DNA from: Phoronis australis
Lineage: Eukaryota > Phoronida > Phoronidae
Reading direction: 5' to 3'
DNA length: 64,000 nt
NCBI GenBank assembly: GCA_002633005.1
Contig: NMRA01000275.1
Span: forward strand, 1-64,000
Position numbers and translations under genes: made by a program
Shown: positions 35,231-47,600 of the stretch, piece by piece
How the letters are laid out: each line of letters starts with the position of its first letter
Position numbering within the stretch: position 1 is the stretch's first letter
Notes under the pieces: generated by a model
Databases searched by the model: none
What the model saw: the letters and a program-made list of their open reading frames with translations, nothing else
Told to the model about the DNA's origin: nothing

Positions 35231-36590
35231 ATATAATTATGTGGGCGTATGAAAAGTTGAATTTTGACTCAGACAGATTTACACAGCAAATACACAACAC
35301 TAAGGTAACTTTTTTGCCCAGTTCACATAACTCTTTGCTCATGTTTTGAAAATAAAAAACCCTTCTCTTCTGTCCACGTATCCACCGAATTCAAAAACCA
35401 CTGAAAAAAAACAACTTTTTGAAAATATACGAACACATTTTGTTTAAGGATACAACTTCTGTTCACAAGAAAGTATCTACTGAATTCAACAATGAAAAAT
35501 CCAAACTTCTGAAAATGCTCTACAGAGTGGGATTTGATATCTTTTCTTTTACACATATAGCTTCTACCCACAAACAAAAATGCACGCTTGTGGAAACACT
35601 GACACGTTGGTTCTACTAGTACATCTCTGTGGACTGGCAAAAATGCAACTTCTTCAAAATGCCGACGTCACCTTTGTACAACCACATTTGTGAGGATGGA
35701 AAGCTTTGAATCTACTTCATATTGTATTGGCATATTCATGTGGCTGGAGAATTTAACAAAAATCATACAAAAACAGAGAACTTGTTCAAATCAAAAGTTA
35801 CAATTTCAAATGAGTTATGTGGGCAGTCTTAGAGATGGCACTAAAACACTTAAAAATAGCCAAAACCATTTTTCATGAAACCCCATGAAAAATTGGAATT
35901 CTTAGCATAGCGAAAAAACTCAATGGTACCATAGTAAAGTCTTTTAGAGGTCAAATAGTTGAATTTTGTGTCTAGTATATAGCTAACCCTTTACAAACAA
36001 TACAAATGAAGTCATGGTAACAGTATTTAAGGTCAAGTTACATGTACGTAAAGACTGAAACATTATACTTTTATGTTTAAAATTAAAATTTAAAAGGTGA
36101 CAATATGCATGCCATAATTGTAAAAAGACTTCTGATTCAAGTAATGTACCAATGGGTAGTTGGAAATGGTCATTTTGGAGCCAGAAAGTCCCAGAGAGGA
36201 GTATAAGTCCTAACTGGTACATTATATCTCTTATTGCCTAGAAAAGACAACATTTGGATTACAATCATATTATGTGGGTCTAGCGAATACAAAAGTGGAC
36301 TTGCCTTGTTCATCTACAATACAGTAATTGTGATTCAAGCATCCCTCTGCAACACTATTTGGTATTGTGAAACAAAAGCAAAGCACGGCCTTGACAAGTT
36401 TCCAAAAAGTGCATTGTGTTCAATTCGGAACATTTTGATGCATTAGTCGTAAACACCAGTGAACCTACAATGGGTCTATAGGTAGCAGTGCCAGTCATCC
36501 AAAAATGAGCAAATGGAATTGTGGTAAATATGATCCCATAAAGAAAACTCCAAGAGCAACATGGAACATTAGGGAGGTGGATGACAAAGA
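35231..36590. other. No gene seen between the two parts of the array
   Basis: AT-rich, with internally similar phrases (GTATCCACCGAATTC / GTATCTACTGAATTC, 60-80 bp apart near 35375 and 35475) that suggest old local repeats. No recognised domain. Confidence 0.35.
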
Positions 36591-36599
36591 AGACAAAAA

Positions 36600-37275
36600 A
36601 CAATAAAATGGCCACTTAAGGGGTGCAATGTAGGTGAAGTCCGTATGAAACATGTTAGACGCTGTCATCTAGTACGTAAAAACAACTAATTTCCCATATT
36701 TCTTTCATGGAACTTGACAGATAACAAGGCAAATGCAAAGAACAACAATACTGTCTCCAGGGTACTCCATAGTAGGCGAATTTGTCTAAAAAATCCACAT
36801 TGCTTGACTGTACTTTTCTCAATAAAAACGCATACACATTTCATGAAGATCCATGAAGGTGCGTGGTAGAAATTGAGCCACAGGGAAATAGCAAATTTCA
36901 CACTAGAAGATGCTACATCTATTAGACAAGTCCAAAAATCATCGTCAGACATGCACTTCACAGACAGAACACAATTCATAATAATGAACCTTGTGAGATG
37001 GACAATTAGTAAAAACAGCCACTGGGTGGTGCAGAATACACCAGTCATCCAAAAACTGGAAAAGCATTGTCGTCTCCTTCATATATAGATACTTATGTGT
37101 CAAATCTATCAAGGAACTCTGAAGATACAGAACAGAACATAAAAAACTAAAATTGCATCTAGGGTGATGCAGCAGTTGTCGCATCCGTTCAAATGTCTTC
37201 ATCATCCATTGTCTCATTCATACACATGCCAAATTTTACAGCACTCATGCAACAAGTTTAAGAGACAACAACCCA
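36600..37275 (+). repeat. Diverged continuation of the tandem array
   Basis: GGCCACTTAAGGGGTGCAA (36611), GCCACTGGGTGGTGCAGAA (37018) and TGAAGATACAGAACAGAAC (37122) correspond to the array landmarks with many substitutions. This part looks much older than 33620-35150. Confidence 0.55.
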
Positions 37276-37373
37276 AATGGCAACCAGCTGAACAGACATC
37301 TGGGAAGAGATGACGACAATAAACGACAACATATTATACATATCTGGGCGTCTAAAAAATGTACAGTTCCTAC

Positions 37374-37493
37374 CGAAGTCTTCTGGTCACCTATGCTTGC
37401 ACTATCTGGGCTGGAGATCAATGTGTTAACAGACTTGAAAAACGCCATCAACAAAATACCAATTATCACCAGAGTGATAGCTAAGGCAGTCCC
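37374..37493 (-). CDS. Candidate exon encoding a transmembrane helix
   Basis: A 120-bp (40-codon) exon on the minus strand is framed by an excellent acceptor (TTTCCTTTTCTTTGCAG) and a donor GTAGGAAC. The peptide begins GTALAITLVIIGILLMAFF, a typical membrane helix, followed by KSVNTLISSPDSASIGDQKT, a polar tail. Length divisible by three and clean splice borders support a real coding exon. I do not recognise the protein. It lies just beyond the old end of the tandem array, inside what may be a large intron-rich gene on this strand. Confidence 0.5.
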
Positions 37494-37499
37494 CTGCAA

Positions 37500-40400
37500 A
37501 GAAAAGGAAACAATATTGCAGTAAAGAATGTTAAGGTAACTGTGAGTCAACCTTGTTACAAGGTTGTACTAATGGGTAAATATATTAAATTCTGTTCACT
37601 CTAACCCCTACAAAATATGTATTTTCTGAAAGGTGATTAAATTTCCCAACAAAAGTTATTGCTCTTAATATTTACTTTAATGTCTTTATTTTATCACAAG
37701 ATATATTTTTGGTAAATTTTTTTGTTAGAACAGATAAAATCAAATTTAAAATAATGTTCCTCTAATCCCACTGGTCTTTTGTCAACACGCTGACAATGGG
37801 GAAACGTATCTCAGATTTTTGAAATATATCTTTGAATAACATTTTCAAAATCTCTGTTCCAAATTACTCTTTTTTCCAAAATGCATATCTCGCGAAAAAA
37901 CAAAGACAAGTAAATAAGGTTGTTAGCAAAAATTTAGTCACCTGTCAGAAAATTTCGTCAAAAACACGACTAGACTTTTTGCTAGCAAGCTTGATAGTGG
38001 TACGCTCGTAGTTTTATGGGCTTCCTACTGTGTGTTGCATTCACACTCTCTACTTGTATGCCCCTCTTCCCGCTGTCACGTGTATTTCACTGTTCGCTAC
38101 GTATATGTTCATTCCACTTATTGCCTGATGATGAGACATGCAGTCTCGAAATATAACTAGTGTTTTAATTTGTTTATTTGTTATGTCTCTTGGTGTTTTA
38201 CTATATAGCTGCACACCTGAAGAAAGGAGACTGTTCCGAAGCTACGAGGCTACTATCAAGCTTTCAAGCAAAAAGTCTAGTTGTGTTTTTAACAAAGTTT
38301 ATGTAAACGAAGGCCTGCAACCAAACTATACTTCTTTCAGAAAATAATACTTTGTAGGGGAAAGAGCTAAGGGAATTTAAGATATTTGCATATTAAGTAC
38401 AATCTGGTAAACAAGATTCACAGTTACCATCAGTAACCTGAGTGGTGGTTGAAGACCTGTTGCGTTTGCTCTCTTGAAGTACAAAATGGTTAAATTACAA
38501 AAAGATGACATAAGTGAATTAAAACAGAACAACAAACCATGGAGTCTGCTTCATTCTGTTTGCCTAAATTGTATCATGAACTAAAATGCTAAATTTCTAA
38601 AGAGTTACACAATCTACACAGTAGCAATGACCGCACAATGACACCAAAAATTTTATTGGCATTCTTCTATTTAAAACATGACATCCGCCTGTCAAAGTAA
38701 ATTTTTAATTTTGGCCACCAACCTTACAAGACTGGTTTATTTGTTCCTTTCATATCAGAAGTGATTTCGGGACTTGGAGAAAGCTGGCACATAAAATGAT
38801 TTCAGAGGTCAAGGCAACTTGTGTGTCCTATTTTAGCGTGCAGTCAAGTGGCGTTCTTCAAATTGTCGGAATAACAATTTTTAATGTGAAATGTCCAGTC
38901 ACAACGCGCCATTTCCTAAAATTTTGAGAAGTTTTTCGAGAGATGACAGCTTCGCAGCTGCAAGGTTAGCTTTAAAACTTGGTTTGAAATCTGGGGAAAA
39001 AACAGGTCAAGGTCAGGTGACGTAATCACCAAAAGCCGACTCAAACGAATGCATCACAATTTTAAATGATGCTATATCTTCCAACACCAGTAAAAAAGTT
39101 ACCAGGTAGTTTAGTCAAGGAAGAGAGTAGCTTTGTCCAATTGTTTACCCATACCAAGCCACCTACAATGGTTAGGGCAACCAATGATATGCAATGTTCC
39201 TCCCATTTGAAGACATCTTTTTTGAAGAGTTCGAACAACCAGGAGCCATACAAAAAGGCATGGCGAAATTTTCACTGCACTTTGGAAAACAATAACAAAT
39301 AACGACAGCTTACACTATGATAAAACATGAAGTAAACTCTTCACAATTTGGCACAGCAATACTTGTGATTACCACTCGAGGCTCCACTCCACCAAACACG
39401 TCACTGACATATCAGCCAATCAGTGATCGCTGTCAGGATTTCAGTCTTTTGACAATAAATATGAATCTGCTTTTGTTTGGCGCACAACTCAGGCAAATGT
39501 GAGTTTTATTTGTATGTTAAAACGGATTAACAGCTGCATTATTTTTACTACATTCCCTTTTAAAGGAGAAATCAAGCATATTTTATGAGACCTTTTATAA
39601 AAACACAAATCCCAGGTTATCTTGGAAATACCTATATTTACAGCTAAGCAAACAATAGAATATGACACAAATGGCCCAACAATGCCCCATCCCCCCATCT
39701 CCTGGTTCTGTATTCATTAAATGTATTTTAATACATTGTTAGTTCTTAAAAGAACTAATAATGTCGTATTCCCTTCTGAACACGGCCTGCACAGGTCATT
39801 TCCTGTTTGGTTAGTGACATTAAATGCAATATCAAGATGTAGTCACCTTGTCAGTCATTCATGCCACTTTCTATCTATGGTTCAATGGATAGTGCATACT
39901 TGCCAAGAGAACAATGTAATTAATACAAAAAACGTTAACATCAAAAATGATGCTTTCCCTTCAAGATTGAAAAGTTTTGGCATTTAGGTGTGCTCATAAC
40001 TTGAAAAAGGTTTACACACTTCAGTATACAAACCATCATGTGAAGAGCATCCATTCCGAAAAACCATGTTTTTGTGCATAAGCGATGGATTGTTTTTTGA
40101 CTCGTAAATCTGAAAGGAGAAAAGGGCAGTAAAGTACTAGAGACAACAAAAAAAAAACAACAAAACACGAAAGAAGCAAAGACAATCGTGGAAAAAATCC
40201 ACAGATGGAGACATTCTCCAAAATGTGGAACACTGAAATTCAAGTTAAAATTGAATTTTCTTGATTCCAAAGATTGGGATCTTGGCGATTTTGATATTCA
40301 TTATATAGGGCAGTGTGATATATATCAAAAGAGTCTGGAAATACACTAGCCACCAATGCACCGTTAAATCATAGTTTGTAATAATATCTCAAGTGAATAT

Positions 40401-40650
40401 TATCATAATCGTAGTTCTTGATATAGTAAAAGCAAATATTGCCTATTTCTAATATATGGTACAAGCTCAAAATGTTTCTTTTGGCGTTTCACTGCTTTTG
40501 TCACGGATTACTACAATAATCAAAAATACGTAGCCAGTAAAAAGTGTCAGCAATCAAAGGAACCACCATGGAAGCTTTAGCTTATTACATTGCTTCATAC
40601 ACTTTGGCAAGGAAGTGGGCTATGATGGGATGATGTGTTCTACACCTGAA
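37500..40650. other. Mostly unassigned, one repeat fragment
   Basis: About 38880-39130 is the reverse complement of the repeat at 31130-31500 (shared GCGAAGCTGTCATC, CAAAATTTTAGGAAAT and CTTCCTTGACTAAACTA). Otherwise no supported feature; one doubtful minus-strand exon near 40040-40109 is listed under rejected items. Confidence 0.4.
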
Positions 40651-41250
40651 CACTGAGGTACGAGGTTGACACCAGGTTGCTAATTGCAACTTTGCAAAAA
40701 TCGCCAGGTCACCAAACAAAATCTGAGGTCGCAAAAATTGACGTCAAGATTAGCAACTAAAAAAGATCATGCTGTCTCAAATGTTTAAGCATTAATCTTA
40801 CATTTTCTCCAAGGAAAAAATATGAATACACCATTCAATTCAACAAAATTGTCCTGCAGACAATCGGATACACCGGAGGCTCATGCTTTATGGGCCAGTC
40901 TAGCATGACTTTTTGTTGACGTATTTCCACTTCTGTTTGTTAACTTTTTGTAGCAATTTAACCGCATGTTTGATGTGTGCTGACAGCTGAAGGTGGCAAA
41001 TGCACTGATTTCATGAAATGAAAGGAACAATTGAGAACAAAATGTATTGAATCTAGGAAAACTGTTGGTAGTTGAAACCTTGGAACTAAGTCACCACAAA
41101 TTTGAAAGGAATTTCAGGAGAATTATTGTCAGACTTTGATACTCGTGGTGGCACAGTGTGGCGGCTTCGGTTTCGTCCCAGGTCGCCAAACACAAAGCTG
41201 CATTAGTGACCTGCAGGTCGCAAAATGAAGCACTGGTGAACCTGATCAGT
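40650..41250. repeat. Dispersed ~0.6-kb repeat, copy 1
   Basis: Matches 62343-62899 over most of its length (GGTGGCAAATGC, GATTTCATGAAAT/GATTTCACGAAAT, AATCTAGG, TTTGATACTCGT, CCCAGGTCGCCAAACAC). The ends are imperfectly inverted around CAGGTCGC/CAACCTGG blocks, so it may be a MITE. Confidence 0.5.
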
Positions 41251-41404
41251 TCCAAAGCATACCGTAACAGTAAAATCTTACTAATTTTGGATAAAAGTAA
41301 GTGTCAAAATGACCCATTCTTGACTCTACAAGACAGTGCATCTAACATTGTAATGAATGGTCACATTTTTGAAAACATCGTTTGAAAGTAGCCATGGCAT
41401 AAAA

Positions 41405-42463
41405 CTCTGGTGTCAGAGGTCAAAGAAAATGGAGGACGAGGTATGAAGTGTGATGATTGTGAATTAAGTTCGTTATTGTTTGCGGACGATTTTGTGCTTG
41501 TGGCGGACACAGTGCCTGGTCTCCAGAGGAAATTAAATGTATTGCACAACTACTGTGTGGATTGGAGTCTTTGTGTTAATCTTGATAAGACAAATATTGT
41601 TTTCTTCAAGCGAGGTGGGACTCTGTCGGCACAAGAACGGTGGTTCTACAATAAGAAATCGGTAGAAACGAAATCTTATTACTTTTTAAGCATCTTGGTG
41701 TGACATTTTCTTGCAGATTAAAATGGAATGAAAATTGTAGAATATCAGCTTTACAAGCTAGAAAAGCAATGAACATGTTAAAAGCATGTTTAACCAAAGT
41801 GAATTGTAGATCCCCGCATGTATGTTTTAAATTGTTTGATAGTATGGTAGTTCCTATATTGTTATATGGTGCTGAGATATGGGGTACAGTATATTCGAAA
41901 GACATAGAAAGTGTTCACAATGATTTTGGTGTCCCAAAGAAAACAAGTAACGTTATGGCCAGAGGAGAATGCAGCAGGCATTTATTATCTGTGAAATACT
42001 TGTGCAGACGAAACTGCTACAGATGAATAACCCCAGATACCCAAAGAAAAGTTACAGGATGCTGTGGGAAGACTGTGAAAAAGGACGAACAAATTGGGCC
42101 AGTGCAGTTAAAGATATTTTATTCAGATACGGGTTTGGGGAGGTATGGATAAGTGGACCGGGTAACATTGATTTATTTATATCAGAATTTAAGCACAGAT
42201 TGTTGGATTGTGGTGCCCAAGAATGGAGGACATCAGTGCAGAGCTCTAGCAAGTGCTCATTTTACTCCATTTTCAAAACAGATTTATCTTGTGAAGAATA
42301 CCTTTACAGTCTACCACCAACTCTACGTAGAATTTTAGCCAAATTCAGGTGCTCTGGACACCAACTGAAAATAGAAACTGGTAGGCACCATGACATTCCA
42401 AAGGGAGATAGACTTTGCGAAATTTGCAACCGTTCAGAAATTGAAGACGAAATATACTTATTA
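41405..42463 (+). pseudogene. Non-LTR retrotransposon RT C-terminal part
   Basis: Three frames in succession (41410-41703, 41700-42026, 41969-42463) give LLFADDFVLVADT (intact FADD catalytic motif), YCVDWSLCVNLDKTNIVFFK, LFDSMVVPILLYGAEIWG and a tail FRCSGHQLKIETGRHHDIPK with LCEICN. The tail is of the kind found after RT in many invertebrate non-LTR elements. Two frameshifts and loss of the N-terminal half show that it is dead, although less decayed than the related copy at 23404-24425. Translation similarity stops where a (CT)n tract begins. Confidence 0.85.
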
Positions 42464-42502
42464 CTCTCTCTCTCTCTCTCTCTCCCTCCCTCCCTCCCTC
42501 NC
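42463..42502 (+). repeat. (CT)n/(CCCT)n microsatellite with one N
   Basis: CT repeats pass into CCCT repeats; the single N at 42501 suggests an unresolved join in the tract. Confidence 0.9.
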
Positions 42503-43198
42503 TGAATCCATACTGTTGTTTTATCATAAAAATTACAGACCTATTGATTGGAAGTAAATTTTAATTTTGTAACTTGGTCTAGTTGGCTGATTTTCCGCAA
42601 ACGAGGAGTATGTTCAGAAAAAGCATTTTTGGAGCTAAACGTCAAATTCAAATTTATGCAAGGGCTATACAAAATATATACCAGTTCATGTGTTGCACAG
42701 TGCCAAATATACGCAAGAGTGCATCAATACAGCACTCACCATCTCAATGTACAAATCTCAGGACTGCACCTTCAATAATATACTGTCATTTTCAGGAACT
42801 TTTTTGTGAACAAGATTTTTTGCAAATGAAAATGTTATAGTAGTGGAATCCACTGCGATAAGTTTTTTTTTGGCAAGCTAATCAAATGTAAACCTTTAAT
42901 CGGGACATGCGCTAAGCGTATTGTCAGAAATTAGTCCTGTAGACTAGCTCATCCACAAACATGCTCCATAATTGACACGTGTTCATAAATTCACAATAGA
43001 AGTAAACTACATCAAAAGTGACCCAATATTTAATTCTGTACTGCCAGCTTTGTTCCATCCTCCATTCTAAAAGCAGCTGAACAAACCACAGTAGTTTCAG
43101 AAGCTTTTTCTAATTTGTAAATAAGATGATGAATGAAAGAGCAATTGCGTTTACATTATTTACGCATACCAAACTTGTTGACATCATTAACTTCGTAC

Positions 43199-43362
43199 CT
43201 TCTCATACTAAGACCCAATTCTTTGTAAACATGCTTGATAGATTTACTGTCTGAGAACTCTAGCGTCTTTTTGCAGTCCTTCATTCGATTGGCCAAGGCC
43301 TCAAAGGACACAGACTTTTCCAGGAACTCCTTGCTGCATTTCTTCAATGCTTCCATCAAACC
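43199..43362 (-). CDS. Candidate exon, Lys-rich helical segment
   Basis: Minus-strand exon of 164 bp with acceptor (ATAGTCCTCCCAACAG) and donor GTACGAAG. The peptide runs GLMEALKKCSKEFLEKSVSF, EALANRMKDCKK and SIKHVYKELGLSMR, predicted helical and possibly coiled. The open frame continues past the donor for only 14 codons. No family is recognised. Same strand as the exon candidates at 37374-37493 and 33229-33431, so they may belong to one gene, but phases and intervening exons could not be verified. Confidence 0.45.
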
Positions 43363-45298
43363 CTGTTGGGAGGACTATAATAAAATCAAATGAAAGTAAG
43401 TTTTGTTCAACAGAAATTGTATTTTAATTTTGTTTCCAACTACAGAATAAACTGATCTGAATTGACTTCTTGTCAATTCCAAGACCGCAATGATAACAGT
43501 TGCCAATCAGTAAGTACAACAAAGTAAGTAAATGCAAAGGACCCTCAGTCTCAGGATGCATGACTTGTAACCAAACAAACATAATTTCACACTGTAATGT
43601 GTGATATTAAGCTTGATTAACCAACTTTCAGGAACTTACGTCAAGTATAAAGAAAGCCTAAACTGTCAACACTCACCTACTGAAGTCAGTCCAGACTCAT
43701 CACGAGGGTACCTCAAATTTCAGTGACAGTACCCGTTTAGGTAATAAATTAGAGGAAAAAAATTTCTAGACCACCAAATGTCTTATTTTTATCGCACTAT
43801 CGTGAAACTGATGCAAAGTAGCGGCGTGGAGTGAGCAATTGAAGTGTGACTATGCAGACATGTGAGCGCATTTCTGTGTACTTGGATGCAAATCGGCATC
43901 AGCTTTACTGGCCATTAACAATGAAAAATAGAAAAAAACATTCACAGACAGTCATGTTTCAACAAACAAGAACAAGTTTAATCTCAAAACAGTGAGACCC
44001 AATAGCAATCTGCGCCCCTGTGCTTGATTTTGCTGCCCGGACACAGTAACCGGTGAAGTAATTCCCTTGCAGTTGCCGTGACTCTTCACCAGGAAAATAA
44101 TCACTAGCTAAATTGGCTTTGATGTTCAATTATTAGGGAAAATACTTTTTAAATGCGACAAAAACTTACAATATAATGGCTCTGTTGTCTAAATATAAAA
44201 ATTCCGTGATTAAAAGCAAACGGGGGGGAGTGTAGTGAATTGTAGTCAGTGAGCTGAATGTCAGAGATTAAAAAATATTGCAGTGTTAGGAGCATGACGC
44301 ATTATATTTTAATCTCTTTGATACACCAATTTCACCATTCAAGGCCCGGGCAGCTAATTAATGTGTTCATATTGTGCCGCGGAGCACATCTGACAGACGT
44401 TCACAGGCCAGGCAGTCCGACTCTGCCGGGCAGTAGCTTATACGAATGCTTCTGGCTGAGTGAGAGTTATTCCCTTAAGTTCATTATTGACAACCAGTAA
44501 AACCCGCTTAGCCTAGTTGCCATATATAGTTGGCGTTCTACAGCAGACGAGTGAAATTTTATTTTCTCGCTTAAACACACACTCTGGGAGTTCGAGAGTG
44601 TGCATTAAAGGTAGTGAACACAATACTGATATGGTAAAAATTCCCGAATTTAGGACAGTCCCCTCATTTTCAGACACCTAAATCCAATCCCAAACTGAAT
44701 TTTTTCGATTCTGAAATGTGGGACACGGTCGAATTTGGCACTCACCATATTTCTCAGATTTTGGACACAACAATTTTGGCACCATTGGACGTAATTCTCA
44801 TATTTCGGAAAGTGCATTTTTTCGAATGATCGGTGATTATTTACACATCGTTTAAATTTGCCACCGGTGTAATGTATTGACTGATGTCGCAGTCTATAGT
44901 TATCAATGTGGATGATTTGTACATATCTTGCACATTTTCTTGGCAGTCGTAATCATGGAATATTTGCCATGCTTGATTGCAGTTTCACTATGCCAATGAA
45001 ATGCATACTCTCCGACTTTCGTGTTAATCGCTAGTGCCACGCTTTGTTTTTGGATTAACAGCTAATAATAAGTACCAGTGATGAGACCGTTGTGTTACCA
45101 AGTTGAATCCCGGGTTCACATCTTCAATATTTAACCTTCCTCGCTGCGCCTTGACCTCCGCTATGCCATGCGCCTGAATTGGCAAAACGATGCTGTTTAT
45201 TGTCAAGTTAAAACAGACTTTGGGAAAAACAAAAATCAATATATCTTTATGTCTCTCTGTAACTGACATTCTATTTACTAGCCTACTTTGTATCTACC

Positions 45299-45800
45299 CG
45301 TACTCATCCAGGGTAACCGCTTAAATTGGGAACCTAAAAAACAGGGGAAGGGCGATAAGCCGAGCATGAGCGGTTAAAATTAAGTCGGGAGAGAGTACTT
45401 ATTGCACAGAGGACTGACTTTTAACCTCACGGAGCTACACTGATGTCGGACTTCTAAGTATGTTAGTTAAAATATTCATCAACGGATTGAAATAACAGAC
45501 TTTGACAGCTTGAAGTGGAATAGTACACACGATACAGTGGCGCCGTGATCCCAAGTGTGACTGGGTTTTTACATAGATCGGTCGCTGCTCTTCATGTCTT
45601 AGAACTAAGGTAGGTGTGCATTCAGTAGGACAAATTTTCTGAGAGAAAAGCAAGATCATGCAAGACTCCACTAGTTCGCCATGAATTTCTAAGGGAAGCG
45701 CATTATTTTGTTGAGATTTGCTCATCACTAGACACTTAAGCAACCAAACATGTGCTAATGATTGACAGGTCTTAATTCTTTGAACCTAGTTTGAAAGCCA
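45299..45800 (-). mobile_element. Duplicate of the CCGTA-family fragment
   Basis: Same content as 6911-7432, including the minus-strand frame (45743-45435) with SRRHCIVCT. Here the frame is shorter because the upstream part has a 3-bp change region and no start. Confidence 0.5.
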
Positions 45801-46730
45801 ACACCGTGGGACCTTATTTACATTATCTAGTTTGCTGGAAAGTTGTTTTGGCGGGATTGTTTGAGTGACAGGTGACTCATAAGTATGTCGCACCCGCTGC
45901 AGGCCCGTAGCCAGGGGGGTTCGCGGGATACGATCGAACCCCCACTCCGAGGAAAAGGTCCAGCCCTAGCCAAAATTGTTGTAACTACTAGTTTTACCTA
46001 ACCACAATCCTATGCAACTTAATATTAATTTTGAATTTGTTTCCTTGTAAAACGCTTCACATAGTCAATGAGTCGTATCCAGCCCGAGTGGTGACTGCAT
46101 AGATGACGATTAGAAGAGGCTTGATGTTATTCATCGGCATTGAAAAAGCGAGTGGTCTCTACACGATAGGGTAATAAGTCTACAAGTAAATGCCTATGCC
46201 TAGCTCAAACCATATAGCATTGAGAAAGCTCCCCAAAGTAGAATGCCTTAAAATCGATAAAAAAAAATAAAACAGCAGAATTGAAAGGGTTTTGTTATTT
46301 GCTACTTTGGTGTACTTTCTAGCATAGCATGGATACAGTGCAGGAATTTTCAAATTTCGAATTGAAAGTGATCGTCAAATATATTGTTCATCAAGTGTCC
46401 ACTTAGATTGTGGATGGTGGACTGACGTGCGTGTGTGTACACGTGTGTGCGTTTCCGTTCTTTTAAATTCACTACACGCCGACGGTAAGTTCACCGACTA
46501 CTCTGTCGTTTCTCAAAAATCAGAAATTTAGCTACCGTGTTTTCTGCACTGATAAATCCCCGAATGTTCACATTGTTAGGTAAGTCTAGACCTAATTAAA
46601 ACTTTGATCAAAGAAGAAAGTCTTCTCTTATAGATCAATGTCAATGGTGCACAGCCTCGCAGATTTCATACAAGCAACAATCTTGTGGAAAAAGATTTCC
46701 AAGGTTACATGGAAGGTTTACTACTCTGAA

Positions 46731-47600
46731 GGCTTGCTACCTTCAGAAGTTCACTACTTCAAACGTCCACAATATTCCGAAACCAGAACTCCGACAGTTC
46801 ATTACTCTGATTTTCTACTAATGATTCAGAACTGACATGAATAAAGTGTCGTATTTGTGTCTATTTAATGTAGAAAATAAATCTGAAACTAAATAAGGCG
46901 ATCCAGATCCTCCAAAGGATACTATTGTTTCATGAAATGTAGAATATAAATCGGGAATCATTTACAGGGTGTGCAAGAGTTGAATAGTCTCAAAATGTTG
47001 ATTTACATTGTTTATAGAAGAACCCAGTTCCAATCACTGGCAATCGTTATTCTTGAATCTAACTACAGATTCATTCTGAATTAGGGACATATCATCTGGG
47101 GCATCGGTGGTTTAAATTTAAGAAGACTGAATGAGACTTCATGAAGACTGGCAGGGACAGGGTAGCCTACTAAGTACATTTAGTTTCGATCTGACCGTGC
47201 GAGTATATCCAATGGGCGAGGTTGAAGCGCAGCGGCCCAAAGCTTTTCTGTCACGCGGTGAGATAATGCGATCTTGACATGGGATTGATGAGTGGCTCGT
47301 GGTTGATAATTCATCAACATTCCTACCTCATATTCTTTTAGAAATGGAAGCACATACTCATTTTTCCATATTCGTAAGACATGCGGACAATTTCATCCTA
47401 ACAAATTGATTTATTAGCCAGGTGTATTTTTGTCAGTATATTTGCATCTAATAACAGAAGTGTCACTTATTTTTGCATGTAACTATATAACAGTTAAACC
47501 TGAGTAAGAAATTTTAGACATTTTCGGAGTAATGAACCTTTGAAGAGGTGAATCTTTGAAGTAATGAACCGTCGGAATAATGAACCTTTGGAATAACGGG
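46731..47600. mobile_element. Second foldback-like element without insertion
   Basis: Arms at 46731-46816 and 47527-47600 carry the same inverted AGTGAACCTTTGGAAT-type units as copy 1, only about 0.7 kb apart. This represents the state before the TTAA element entered. Confidence 0.4.
47118..47121. other. Empty TTAA target site
   Basis: Single TTAA in GGTTTAAATTTAAGAAGACT, corresponding exactly to the two flanks of the element at 8780-11462. Confidence 0.85.

Noticed and set aside
40040-40109. Possible 70-bp minus-strand exon after a strong acceptor (CTTTTCTCCTTTCAG)
   Set aside because: No acceptable donor and no recognisable peptide; only one of three frames fits the preceding candidate exon by chance.
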